Below, piece by piece: positions 1 to 6,895 of a DNA stretch of 19,519 nucleotides. The DNA is from CBDTYW01 sp965364735 (lineage in GTDB: Bacteria > Actinomycetota > Nitriliruptoria > Nitriliruptorales > Nitriliruptoraceae). The stretch is from NCBI GenBank assembly GCA_965364735.1, contig CBDTYW010000036.1, positions 1-19,519 on the forward strand. The letters run 5' to 3'. Made by a program: the position numbers and the translations under genes. Within the stretch, counting starts at the first letter, position 1, and each line of letters begins with the position of its first letter. The notes beneath the pieces were generated by a model. That model was not told the DNA's origin. It saw only the letters and a list, made by a program, of their open reading frames with translations, and searched no databases.

Positions 1-807
1 CTCGAGCGTCACGGCGAGCCAGGCGTGCAGGACGCGGGCCCGCTCGACGCCGACTGCCGCCCACGGCCGCGACGCGAGCCGGTCCGTGTGCGCCTCGAGG
101 GTGTCGCGCATGTGCTGGCCGGCGGGGGTCAGCCCGTCAGGGCCGAGCAGGCCCTGGTCGCTGAGCGAGCCCTCGGCAGCGGTCCAGGCATCGTCGTCCC
201 ACAGGCGCGTGCCCTGGAGGAACCTCCGGGAGATGTTCGGCTGCCATGCGGCGTAGAGCACGACGACCTCGGCCGGCGTGAGGCCCGTGCCGACGAGCAG
301 CGCCACGTGTCCGTCGCCACGGTGTTCACGGACGGTCGTGAGCAGCTGGAAGATGTCGGCGAACGGGGTGCCGGGCAGCGGCATCGCGGAGTTCGCCGCG
401 GCAAGCGGACGGCCGGGGAGGTCGCAGGCCGAGGCTGCGTCGCGGGCGATCTCGGTCGCCTCGTCGAGCCCGTCCCTCGGCGCCCCGATGCGGACGAAGA
501 ACGCCTCCATCGCCGCGCAGCGGGCCGCGTAGACCTCAGCGGGCGAGGCGATGGCCCATGCCGACGGGAGCGCCAGCTGCGACAGCACCGGGCTGAAGTT
601 GAAGAACGTCGCGGCGGCCACGTCGGGGCCAACGGCGCCCATCGGCGAGACGCGGCCGGCGACGTAGCCCTGCGCGGTGGGCTCGAGTCCCAGCTTCTCC
701 CACGCGGCCTTGAGCTCCGGCGCGAAGTACATGACGGCGTGATACGGCTCGACGACGCCGTGCATCAGGCGTGCGAGCGCGGTGGGGTCGGTCAGGGCTT
801 CGATCAC
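1..807 (-). CDS. SCO6745-family protein, 3' end cut by window edge
   Basis: The reading frame opens with GTG at 807 and stays open to base 1, giving 269 residues, so the C-terminus lies outside the window. The protein begins MIEALTDPTALARLMHGVVE and contains YHAVMYFAPELKAAWEKLGL, an alanine-rich middle part, and later LTPAGQHMRDTLEAHTDRLA near residue 230. This layout matches the actinobacterial SCO6745 family (helix-turn-helix-like, about 280-290 residues), whose biochemical role is not established, so only a few residues should be missing. The GTG was chosen because AGGA sits 7 nt upstream and the gap to the P450 stop is only 16 nt. It is the last visible gene of the minus-strand run that includes the P450. 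The family call is from pattern recognition of the N-terminal half and the LTPAGQ segment. Confidence 0.82.
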   Translation of the reverse strand, partial: MIEALTDPTALARLMHGVVEPYHAVMYFAPELKAAWEKLGLEPTAQGYVAGRVSPMGAVGPDVAAATFFNFSPVLSQLALPSAWAIASPAEVYAARCAAMEAFFVRIGAPRDGLDEATEIARDAASACDLPGRPLAAANSAMPLPGTPFADIFQLLTTVREHRGDGHVALLVGTGLTPAEVVVLYAAWQPNISRRFLQGTRLWDDDAWTAAEGSLSDQGLLGPDGLTPAGQHMRDTLEAHTDRLASRPWAAVGVERARVLHAWLAVTLE

Positions 808-823
808 GTGAGGGTCCTGAGGG

Positions 824-2191
824 TCAGCGGGAGACGGTGGCGCGGATCGGCTCGTCCGGCCGCATGGTGATCCCGAGCCGGACGGCCGGGTCGTCGAGGT
901 CCGAGCTGAGCTCGACGTCACGGATGATCGACGCCACGCCGAGCGTCGCCTCGAGCATCGCGAAGTGGTTGCCGATGCAGGAACGCGGGCCCCCGCCGAA
1001 CGGCAGCCAGGCATAGGAGTCGCGAGCCTTGACGGCGTCGGGGAGGAAGCGGTCCGGGTCGAAGCGTTCCGGGTCCGGCCAGATGTCGGCGTCGTGGTGC
1101 ACACCCCAGATGCTCGTCGTGACGACCGAGCCCTCGGCGACGTGGAAGCCGTCGATGGTGGCGTCGCGCGTGGCGGAGCGTGACGAGATGTAGGCCGACG
1201 GGTAGAGGCGTAGCGCCTCGTTGATGGCGCGGCCGGTGAGCTCGAGGTCGCCGAGGTCGGCAGCGGTTGCACGTCGGTCACCGAGGACGCGTCGTGCCTC
1301 GTCACGGACCGCGCTCTGCCACTCGGGGTGTCGCGCCAGCAGCCACAAGGTGAACGTCATCGCCGTGCCGGTCGTGTCGTAGCCGGCGAGGAGGAACACG
1401 AGCGCTTGCTCGCGGATCTCGACGTCAGAGAGACGCTCACCGGTCTCCGGGTCCTCGACGGTCAGGAGCAGGGTCACGAAGTCGTTGGCGGGTTCGTCGG
1501 GCGCGCCGGCGAGCCGAGCGCGGGCGGCGTCGACGATCGCGTCAACGCGACGTTCGACCTCGGCCTCGTCCTCGACGCGCTGGCGCTTGCGCTTCGACGG
1601 AACCCAGGAGGGGATGTCGATCGGGAGCAGGCCGTCGATCACGACGTTGCCGGACAGCCGGTCCACGGCCTCGACGATCGGGAGGATCGTGTCGGTGAGG
1701 TCGGTGCCGAACAGCGTCACGCCGACCGACTGCAGCGACACCCGGTTCATCTCGTGGGCGAGGTCGATCTGCGCCCCGTCCTTCCAGCTGTCGACGACGG
1801 TGGTGGCAGCGTCGACGAACGTGTCGGCGTAGCGATCGACCCGGCGGCGGGTGAAGAGTGGCTGCAGCGTCCGGCGCTGCGCCTTCCAGATGTCGCCCTC
1901 CGTCGTGAGCAGGCCCGCGCCCAGGGACTGGGTCATCTCCTCGTACACCGGCGAGGTCTTCACGAACGTCGTCGCCTGCGTGAACGCGTCGCGGAGGCCG
2001 GCGGGTGAGCTCGTCCAGACGACCGCCGTCGGGCCGGGCATGGCCCGCGGCGTCGTCATCACGAACGTCGTGCCGTACTTCGCGCGACGGGTCGTGAAGT
2101 AGCGCCGCGAGTCGCCCATCGCGTCGCGCAGCTCGAGGGGAGCTCGCCACGTGGGCGGCCCCGGGGGGCGTGGGGCGGCGTCAGCGGGCAT
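824..2191 (-). CDS. Cytochrome P450
   Basis: This is a 455-residue soluble haem-thiolate monooxygenase, a normal length for a bacterial P450. Visible landmarks are the C-helix WKAQRR (102-107), the I-helix oxygen-activation motif AGYDTT (269-274), the K-helix ExxR motif (Glu325 to Arg328 in EALRLYP), PERF (374-377) and the haem-binding loop FGGGPRSCIG (398-407), with Cys405 as the iron ligand. No N-terminal membrane helix is present. GNHFAMLEA after the cysteine, together with the C-helix form, resembles the CYP4/CYP102-like bacterial group that often oxidises fatty acyl chains, but the substrate cannot be read from the sequence. The ATG at 2191 has GGAG 5 nt upstream and follows the 262-residue gene by 11 nt. 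No ferredoxin or reductase gene is adjacent, so electrons must come from partners encoded elsewhere. Confidence 0.96.
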   Translation of the reverse strand: MPADAAPRPPGPPTWRAPLELRDAMGDSRRYFTTRRAKYGTTFVMTTPRAMPGPTAVVWTSSPAGLRDAFTQATTFVKTSPVYEEMTQSLGAGLLTTEGDIWKAQRRTLQPLFTRRRVDRYADTFVDAATTVVDSWKDGAQIDLAHEMNRVSLQSVGVTLFGTDLTDTILPIVEAVDRLSGNVVIDGLLPIDIPSWVPSKRKRQRVEDEAEVERRVDAIVDAARARLAGAPDEPANDFVTLLLTVEDPETGERLSDVEIREQALVFLLAGYDTTGTAMTFTLWLLARHPEWQSAVRDEARRVLGDRRATAADLGDLELTGRAINEALRLYPSAYISSRSATRDATIDGFHVAEGSVVTTSIWGVHHDADIWPDPERFDPDRFLPDAVKARDSYAWLPFGGGPRSCIGNHFAMLEATLGVASIIRDVELSSDLDDPAVRLGITMRPDEPIRATVSR

Positions 2192-2202
2192 GGGGGCTCC
2201 GA

Positions 2203-2991
2203 TCAGGAGAGAATCGCGGAGGTCCGCGCCTGGAGGTCGCCGCCATGGTGGTCGGCACGCTCGCGGAGCACGGCGCGCTCGGCGTCGGTCAGCGCGGTGA
2301 CGAGGCCGCGCAGTCGGTCCCGCTGTGCATCGCCGAGCTGCCCGATCACCGCGAGGATGTGGTCGACGAGATCTTCCTTGACCGCGGTCCTGACGGCGCC
2401 GAGCAGCTGCTCGTCCGAGATCATCGCGACGACCTTGTCCGTCCCGGGACCGGGGTCGACGGAGGCCGCGGTCATGACGAGGTCACGTTCACGTGGCATG
2501 ACCTCGAGGACCGCGACGATCACGTCGTCGGCGACCGCGTCCACGAAGCGAGCGATGACGTGGCTGCGGTGCGAGCCCAGCAGGATCCGGCAGATGGCCT
2601 GCACCTTCTCGGTCGTCAGCTCCGCGACGATCGCGTCGACGGCCTCCGGGTCCAACGCCTCGCACGTGTCCGCGACGAACGCATCGGACATCGCCATCGA
2701 CAGCGCGGCTGCCCGCGCAGGGGCGAGCTGGTTCGCGATCCCGGCGGCGACGCGGGCCGGGAAGGCTGCCTCCGCGACCTTCGCGGCGATCCCGATGGGC
2801 AGGAGCCGCGACGCCGCGCCAGCGCGTTCGAACGCGACGGCGTGGCGTTCGCGCAGGTGCCGTGAGCAGGCCCGCCGGAGCGTGACGATCTGCATGGGGT
2901 CGGTGCCGTCCAGCGCGGGGAGCCCCGCGACGTCCACGCCGAGGGCGTCCGCGAGCTTCGTCCGCTCGATCTCGATCCGGGGGTTGCTCAT
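2203..2991 (-). CDS. Uncharacterised helical protein (262 aa)
   Basis: I do not recognise this family. The 262 residues begin MSNPRIEIERTKLADALGVD and are predicted by eye to be almost entirely alpha-helical and soluble. There is no signal peptide, membrane helix or cysteine-rich motif. The middle and C-terminal parts contain repeated acidic/hydrophobic helices such as LTTEKVQAICRILLG and DEQLLGAVRTAVKEDLVDHI, loosely reminiscent of superhelical MgtE-N or FliG-type folds; that likeness is speculative. The frame stays open upstream to 3291, but the earlier part lies over two other genes and is arginine- and proline-rich shadow. The ATG at 2991 shares one base with the stop of the preceding 76-residue gene (TGATG) and has a G-rich stretch 7 nt upstream, so it is the likely start and is probably translationally coupled. 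The N-terminal part weakly resembles the 76-residue neighbour. Confidence 0.85.
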   Translation of the reverse strand: MSNPRIEIERTKLADALGVDVAGLPALDGTDPMQIVTLRRACSRHLRERHAVAFERAGAASRLLPIGIAAKVAEAAFPARVAAGIANQLAPARAAALSMAMSDAFVADTCEALDPEAVDAIVAELTTEKVQAICRILLGSHRSHVIARFVDAVADDVIVAVLEVMPRERDLVMTAASVDPGPGTDKVVAMISDEQLLGAVRTAVKEDLVDHILAVIGQLGDAQRDRLRGLVTALTDAERAVLRERADHHGGDLQARTSAILS

Positions 2992-3221
2992 CAGCTGCCC
3001 CCGAGGATCTTGCGGACGGGGCCACGCATCAGCCGTGGGAGGTGCCCGAGCGCTTCGTCGCTCGCTCGGTTGAGCGCGGCCTCCTGCAGGACCATCGACT
3101 CGGTGATCCGTGCGGCGAGCGCGGCCTGGTCCGTCGCGGTCAGGGCGACGAGCGACGGGACGTCGTCGTCGGTGAGGCCAAGATCGGCGAGGACCTCCGC
3201 GAAGGTGGGGTTCGTCGTCAC
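2991..3221 (-). CDS. Small uncharacterised protein (76 aa)
   Basis: A 76-residue acidic-to-neutral helical protein starting MTTNPTFAEVLADLGLTDDD and ending in a basic tail (RGPVRKILGGS). I recognise no domain. The GTG start at 3221 overlaps the stop of the upstream YbjQ-like gene by 4 nt, and its own stop overlaps the start of the next gene by 1 nt. This double coupling is the main evidence that it is real. LADLGLTDDDVPSL followed by ATD resembles LADALGVDVAGLPAL followed by GTD at the start of the 262-residue neighbour, so the two may share an N-terminal interaction module. No Shine-Dalgarno sequence is obvious, consistent with translation by ribosomes finishing the upstream gene. Confidence 0.8.
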   Translation of the reverse strand: MTTNPTFAEVLADLGLTDDDVPSLVALTATDQAALAARITESMVLQEAALNRASDEALGHLPRLMRGPVRKILGGS

Positions 3222-3685
3222 TGGCTGGCTCGATGCTGGTGCGGGAGGATGGCGGTTCCGTAGCAGAGGATCTCGGTCTGGGCGGCGCCACGCGCGCTGC
3301 CCCCGATGTCGTTCATCTGGTATCGGAGGTTCACGACGCCGACGGCGCCGAGCTGGCGTGCCTGCTGCGCGAGACGGACGCGTGCCTGTCGGCGGGCGCG
3401 GTCCATGAGGGTCGAGTACGACTTCACCTCGCCGCCGACGAGCGAGCGCAGCCCGGCGGCGAACGTCTTGAAGTAGTCCGTGGCGATGACCGCAGAGCCG
3501 GAGACCAGCGCCCCGCCGTGACCGGTGATGCCGGGCAGCGTCGATGTGGCGAGGGTCAGCAGCTGGCCCATCTCCGCTTCTTCGCGGTCGAGGGTGGCGA
3601 TGTGGCGCTGCTCGTTGACACGGCCGACGACGAAGCCGAGCCCGATCAGCAGGACGGGCCAGAGGAAGCCGATGTAGTCGAGCAC
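3218..3685 (-). CDS. YbjQ-family (DUF74/UPF0145) protein with N-terminal membrane helix
   Basis: 155 residues. A single hydrophobic helix at about residues 4-21 (YIGFLWPVLLIGLGFVVG) is followed by a short charged linker and then a YbjQ domain from about residue 45 to 147. Family features include GLRSLVGGEVKSYSTLMDRA, the basic helix with QARQLGAVGVVNLRYQ, and the closing strand with YGTAI. YbjQ proteins are small oligomeric proteins once described as heavy-metal-binding; their function is not established. Membrane anchoring distinguishes this copy from its 107-residue neighbour. The GTG start at 3685 lies 4 nt after the neighbour's stop, and the gene ends in a 4-nt overlap with the 76-residue gene. 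Whether the domain faces the cytoplasm is inferred from the arginine just after the helix and is not certain. Confidence 0.88.
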   Translation of the reverse strand: MLDYIGFLWPVLLIGLGFVVGRVNEQRHIATLDREEAEMGQLLTLATSTLPGITGHGGALVSGSAVIATDYFKTFAAGLRSLVGGEVKSYSTLMDRARRQARVRLAQQARQLGAVGVVNLRYQMNDIGGSARGAAQTEILCYGTAILPHQHRASQ

Positions 3686-3689
3686 GTCC

Positions 3690-4013
3690 TCAGCCCTGCG
3701 GCTGGAGCACGACGGCGGTGCCGTAGGCGTAGAGCTCCGCGGCTCCCGCAGCGACCGCGCTCGTGGTGAAGCGCACGTTGACCACGGCGTTCGCGCCGAG
3801 CTGACCAGCCTGCTGCAGCATCCGGTCCAGCGCCTGTTGACGCGACTCGGTCAACAGCTCCGTGTAGCCCGTGAGCTCGCCGCCGACGAGGTTCTTCAGG
3901 CCTGCGCCGATGTCGCGGCCGATGTGCTTCGCGCGGATCGTGTTGCCCTGCACGAGACCCCGGACCTCGGTGATGGTGTAGCCGGGGACGGTCTCGGTGT
4001 TGACGACGATCAC
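3690..4013 (-). CDS. YbjQ-family (DUF74/UPF0145) protein
   Basis: A 107-residue protein covering a complete YbjQ domain, the usual length for the family (about 100-110). It opens IVVNTETVPGYTITEVRGLV, then has GNTIRAKHIGRDIGAGLKNL and VGGELTGYTELLTESRQQAL, and closes with NAVVNVRF and a YAYGTAVVL strand, all typical of the family. Members assemble into pentamers or decamers; the function is unknown. The start is GTG at 4013 with AAGG 7 nt upstream. That start codon lies inside a 9-bp inverted repeat (see 4010-4044), so initiation may be controlled by RNA folding. It is the first gene of the six-gene run that continues to base 1, after a 49-nt gap from the PHP gene. It pairs with the membrane-anchored copy just downstream, presumably by duplication. 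Confidence 0.93.
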   Translation of the reverse strand: MIVVNTETVPGYTITEVRGLVQGNTIRAKHIGRDIGAGLKNLVGGELTGYTELLTESRQQALDRMLQQAGQLGANAVVNVRFTTSAVAAGAAELYAYGTAVVLQPQG

Positions 4014-4044
4014 GGGATGGCCTTGGGTCGGAGCGATCCCGTGA
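4010..4044 (-). promoter_or_regulatory. Inverted repeat enclosing RBS and start codon of ybjQ-like gene
   Basis: Bases 4010-4018 (TCACGGGAT) and 4036-4044 (ATCCCGTGA) are perfect 9-bp inverted repeats separated by 17 nt. In the minus-strand transcript the GTG start codon at 4013 lies in the 3' arm, and the Shine-Dalgarno-like AAGG (4024-4021) lies in the loop. The hairpin could limit initiation at this gene, or act as a weak attenuator after the PHP gene. No U-tract follows, so an intrinsic terminator is less likely. The function is inferred from position only. Confidence 0.35.
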
Positions 4045-4062
4045 GCGTAGGACCGCCTGACG

Positions 4063-4893
4063 TCAGGAGCGTCCTTCGCGCAGCGCCTCGATGACGGATC
4101 TGGCTGCTGTCGCGTCGCCGAGTCGCTGGTTCTTGCTCTCGCCGTGGAAGTCCGAACCCGCGGTCACGATGAGCCCCAGATCACGCGCGATCCGGTTGTA
4201 GAGCTCCCGGTCCGCGTCGGAGTGGTCCGGATGATCCGCCTCGATGCCGATCATGCCTGCAGCTGCCATGGCCTCGATCGTCTCGCGGTCCAGCCCCGCG
4301 TCATCCCGCCCGTACAGGCCGGGGTGGGCGAGCACGGCCACACCACCGGATGCCATCAGCAGCTTCACGGCCTCGACCGGCGAGACCGCGTGCTTCGGCA
4401 CGTAGGCCGGGCCGCCGTCGGCGAGCCAGCGGTCGAACACCTCCCGGTACTCGGCGGCGCCGGTCTCCTCGACGGCGCGGGCGATGTGCGGCCGACCGAT
4501 CGGTGCGTCGCCCGCGAGCTCCTGCACCCGTGCGAACGTGACGGGCACGTCCATCGCGTTGAACTTCTCGACGATCTGCTCGGCGCGGCGGTACCGCTCG
4601 TTTCGGAGCCGGTCCATCTCGTCGGCGAGGGGGGCGTACGCGGGGTCGGTCCAGAACCCGAGGACGTGGACGCTGGCCCCGTCGAGCTCCGCCGAGAACT
4701 CCGTGCCGGGGATGATCTCGAGGCCGGTGCCGTCGGCCGCGGCGCGAGCACGCTCGACGCCGTCCATCGTGTCGTGGTCGGTCACGGCGATCCCGCCGAG
4801 GCCGGCGTCGAGCGCGAGCTGGACGTTCTCCTCGGGCGTGGTCGTCCCGTCGCTGACGACGGTGTGGGTGTGCAGGTCGTAGCGGTCGCTCAT
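4063..4893 (-). CDS. PHP-domain phosphoesterase, TrpH/YciV (RNase AM)-like
   Basis: 276 residues spanning a full PHP metal-dependent phosphoesterase. Candidate metal ligands are His8 and His10 in DLHTHTVVSDG with Asp15, His40-Asp41 in VTDHDT, Glu65, His76, His136 in GRPHIARA, His190 in LAHPG, and Asp248 and His250 in GSDFHGE. The order and the GRPHIARA element fit the TrpH/YciV group, whose E. coli member RNase AM trims RNA 5' ends and degrades short oligonucleotides. That substrate is inferred here from the family. The frame is open upstream to 5205, but ATG at 4893 begins the conserved DLHTHT region almost at once, has GGAGG 8 nt upstream, and overlaps the NTF2-like stop by 4 nt (ATGA). It is the last gene of the coupled chain running down from the ATP-grasp gene. 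Confidence 0.92.
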   Translation of the reverse strand: MSDRYDLHTHTVVSDGTTTPEENVQLALDAGLGGIAVTDHDTMDGVERARAAADGTGLEIIPGTEFSAELDGASVHVLGFWTDPAYAPLADEMDRLRNERYRRAEQIVEKFNAMDVPVTFARVQELAGDAPIGRPHIARAVEETGAAEYREVFDRWLADGGPAYVPKHAVSPVEAVKLLMASGGVAVLAHPGLYGRDDAGLDRETIEAMAAAGMIGIEADHPDHSDADRELYNRIARDLGLIVTAGSDFHGESKNQRLGDATAARSVIEALREGRS

Positions 4894-5282
4894 GTGGAAG
4901 CCTCCAGGCGTGCCTGCATCGCCTGTGCGACGGCCGTGAGACCGGACAGCGGACGGAGCATGACGGTGAACTCGGTCGCGAGGCCGTCCTCGTCGAGGGT
5001 GATGTAGTCCCAGCCCTGGAGCTGCCGGTCGCCGACCTTGGCGGAGAAGACGAGCCCGAGGCGGTCGCCCATGTCGAGGGTGTCGGTGTAGGTGAAGTCC
5101 TCGAAGACCTCGATCACGTTCGACAGCAGCATCGTGGTGACCTCGCGCCCCGCGTACGGCTTGTGGACCGCGGGGGAGCGGAACACGACGTCCGGGTGCA
5201 GACACGCGCTGACCGCCTCGAGGTCGCGTCCCTCGAGCGCGGGGTGCCAGCGGGCAAGGAACTTCTCGGAGGGCGTGGTCAC
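4890..5282 (-). CDS. NTF2-like (SnoaL-type) fold protein
   Basis: 130 residues from the chosen start. The alpha+beta cone fold of the NTF2/SnoaL superfamily is suggested by EKFLARWHPALEGRDLEAVS, HPDVVFRSPAVHKPYAGRE, then WDYITLDEDGLATEFTVMLR and a C-terminal helix. Superfamily members are small enzymes, isomerases, epoxide hydrolases or binding proteins. No catalytic set is clear, so the role is unknown. The frame is open to GTG at 5327. I prefer GTG at 5282 because GGAG lies 5 nt upstream and the fold begins just after it. GTG at 5318 is an alternative, since it forms a 4-nt GTGA overlap with the helicase stop. The 3' end overlaps the PHP gene by 4 nt, so the two are translationally coupled. 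Confidence 0.85.
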   Translation of the reverse strand: MTTPSEKFLARWHPALEGRDLEAVSACLHPDVVFRSPAVHKPYAGREVTTMLLSNVIEVFEDFTYTDTLDMGDRLGLVFSAKVGDRQLQGWDYITLDEDGLATEFTVMLRPLSGLTAVAQAMQARLEAST

Positions 5283-5314
5283 AGGGGCTCCGCTTCGGGA
5301 TGCAGGATCGGCGG

Positions 5315-6895
5315 TCACATGATGCACCAGCCGGCCGGTTCCCGGTCGGCGTCGATGGTGCGGATCTCCTCGGCGATGTCGACGATCTCCTTCATGAAAT
5401 CCTGGTGTCCGCCTCGGGCGGGGTCCTCACGGGTGTCGGTCGCGCAGACGATGATGAGCTCCGCCTGTCGTCCGTCGTCCTTCAGGCGCAGGACGCGGCC
5501 CAGCCGCTGGATCATCTGACGGCGTGTGCGGAACGCGGCCAGGACGATCGCGACGTCGGCCTCCGGGACGTCGACGCCTTCGTCGAGGACGCGCGGGGCG
5601 CCGAGCACCTCGAGGTTGCCGTTCGCGAACTGTGCGAGGCGGATCCTGCGCTTCTCGCGCTTGAGCTCGCCGTGGACGACCTCGGCGGTGCGGCCGTTGC
5701 GGGCGAGCATGCGTGCGGCGAGCTCGGCCTGATCGATCGTGTCGGAGAACATCAACGTGCGGCGACCCTCGAGCTGCGGAGCGAGCAGCCGAACGACGTC
5801 GAGCTTCCCGGCAGCCTGCGCTGCCGTCTCACGGCGCTCGCGCAGGGCCGCCATCCAGCCGGCCGCCGCCTGCAGCTTCGCGCGTCCGGCTGGTCCGCCG
5901 GCAGAGCCCTCGGCGATGATCTGCGCAGCGGCCGCGATCGTCCGGCGGGGATCACGCGGGAGCCCGTGGCTGCCGGTGAGCGCCCCGTACAGCTCCTTGG
6001 CTCGTCGGTCAGCGGCGTCGTAGGTGACGCGCTCCTCGCCCTCGAGCGCGGTCAGCACGAACGTGATCCGGAACGGGGCGATGACGCCGTCGGCCTTCGC
6101 GTCCGCGAACGAGTAGCTGTGCACGACGCCGCCGAAGTACGGGCCGAGGATGTCCTCGATGCCGTCGTCGTTGCGCTCGTACGTCGCGGTCAACGCGAGC
6201 CGCATGTGGAAGCAGTCGTGCAGCGCTGCGCCCCACGTCGGGGCCCCGTAGCGATGGGCCTCGTCGGCGACGATCAGGCCGAGGGCGCCGGGCGGCAGGT
6301 CGATCGGCACTGCGGACGCGCTGTGCGGCGTCGCGATGACGACGTGGTGGGAGTGAAGATCGTCCTCCTGCCCGCCACCGAGCCGACCGATGCGCGCGTC
6401 GGGCACCCAGCGTCGGAGCTCCTTCGCCCACTGCTCGACGAGGTCCAGCGTCGGCACGATCACGAGCACCCGACCGCCGCGAGACAGCGCCACACGGACC
6501 GCGGCGACCGCGAGGCGGGTCTTGCCCGACCCGGTCACCGCCTCGACGACCCCACGGCATCCGGTTCCGGCCCATGCGGCGAAGGCCTCGACCTGCCAGC
6601 GCCGGAGCTGCAGCGCCGCGAGCGGGTCTCCGACGTCGACCGGCGGTGCCTCGTCGACGATCCCACGTCGCGTCTCGAGGGCGATGGCGGGGTCGAGCTG
6701 CCATCGTGCGTGGATCCCCTGCCCGATCGCGACGAACGCGTCATGTCCGGCGAGGGCCGCGTCGACCTCACGCCGGCTCGACCGGACATGGCGCGAGCGC
6801 AGCCCCGCCATGACGTCAGCGATCGACGTCGTGGAGCCGGCGTCGAGCACGTCGGCGATCGCCGCGACGAGACGGGGGTCGAGCGAGCCCGTCAT
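5315..6895 (-). CDS. DEAH-box superfamily 2 helicase, XPB/RAD25-like
   Basis: A 526-residue ATP-dependent DNA/RNA translocase. After an N-terminal region of about 70 residues that looks like a small winged helix, the two RecA domains carry the Q-motif-like LRRWQVEAF (98-106), Walker A AVTGSGKT (119-126), the DEAH box at 211-214 in VADEAHRYG, motif III ALTAT (234-238), then motif V RVLDEGVDVPEADVAI (435-450) and motif VI QRLGRVLR (463-470). The compact layout and motif spacing resemble bacterial and archaeal XPB-type helicases. No nuclease domain is attached. The ATG at 6895 overlaps the transglutaminase stop by 4 nt (ATGA), so it is coupled to the peptide-modification genes rather than to a repair operon. 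That placement is unusual, and its role there is unknown. Confidence 0.93.
   Translation of the reverse strand: MTGSLDPRLVAAIADVLDAGSTTSIADVMAGLRSRHVRSSRREVDAALAGHDAFVAIGQGIHARWQLDPAIALETRRGIVDEAPPVDVGDPLAALQLRRWQVEAFAAWAGTGCRGVVEAVTGSGKTRLAVAAVRVALSRGGRVLVIVPTLDLVEQWAKELRRWVPDARIGRLGGGQEDDLHSHHVVIATPHSASAVPIDLPPGALGLIVADEAHRYGAPTWGAALHDCFHMRLALTATYERNDDGIEDILGPYFGGVVHSYSFADAKADGVIAPFRITFVLTALEGEERVTYDAADRRAKELYGALTGSHGLPRDPRRTIAAAAQIIAEGSAGGPAGRAKLQAAAGWMAALRERRETAAQAAGKLDVVRLLAPQLEGRRTLMFSDTIDQAELAARMLARNGRTAEVVHGELKREKRRIRLAQFANGNLEVLGAPRVLDEGVDVPEADVAIVLAAFRTRRQMIQRLGRVLRLKDDGRQAELIIVCATDTREDPARGGHQDFMKEIVDIAEEIRTIDADREPAGWCIM

Noticed and set aside
2992..3291. Upstream extension of the 262-residue protein to 3291
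   Set aside because: The extra 100 residues are Arg/Pro-rich and lie over the 76-residue gene and the end of the YbjQ-like gene in another frame.
4056..4067. A perfect 12-bp palindrome CCTGACGTCAGG covering the PHP stop codon
   Set aside because: About five 12-bp palindromes are expected by chance in a window of this size, and it lies at a stop codon rather than in a promoter. It is too weak to call an operator.
4894..5205. Upstream extension of the PHP protein to 5205
   Set aside because: The added residues are antidomain-like Arg/Pro/Gly-rich shadow of the NTF2-like gene, and the PHP domain is complete from 4893.
5315..6895. The helicase as a phage-defence or restriction component
   Set aside because: There is no nuclease, methyltransferase or known defence partner beside it. 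The PHP gene nearby matches a housekeeping RNase AM-type family, so defence is only one of several possibilities.
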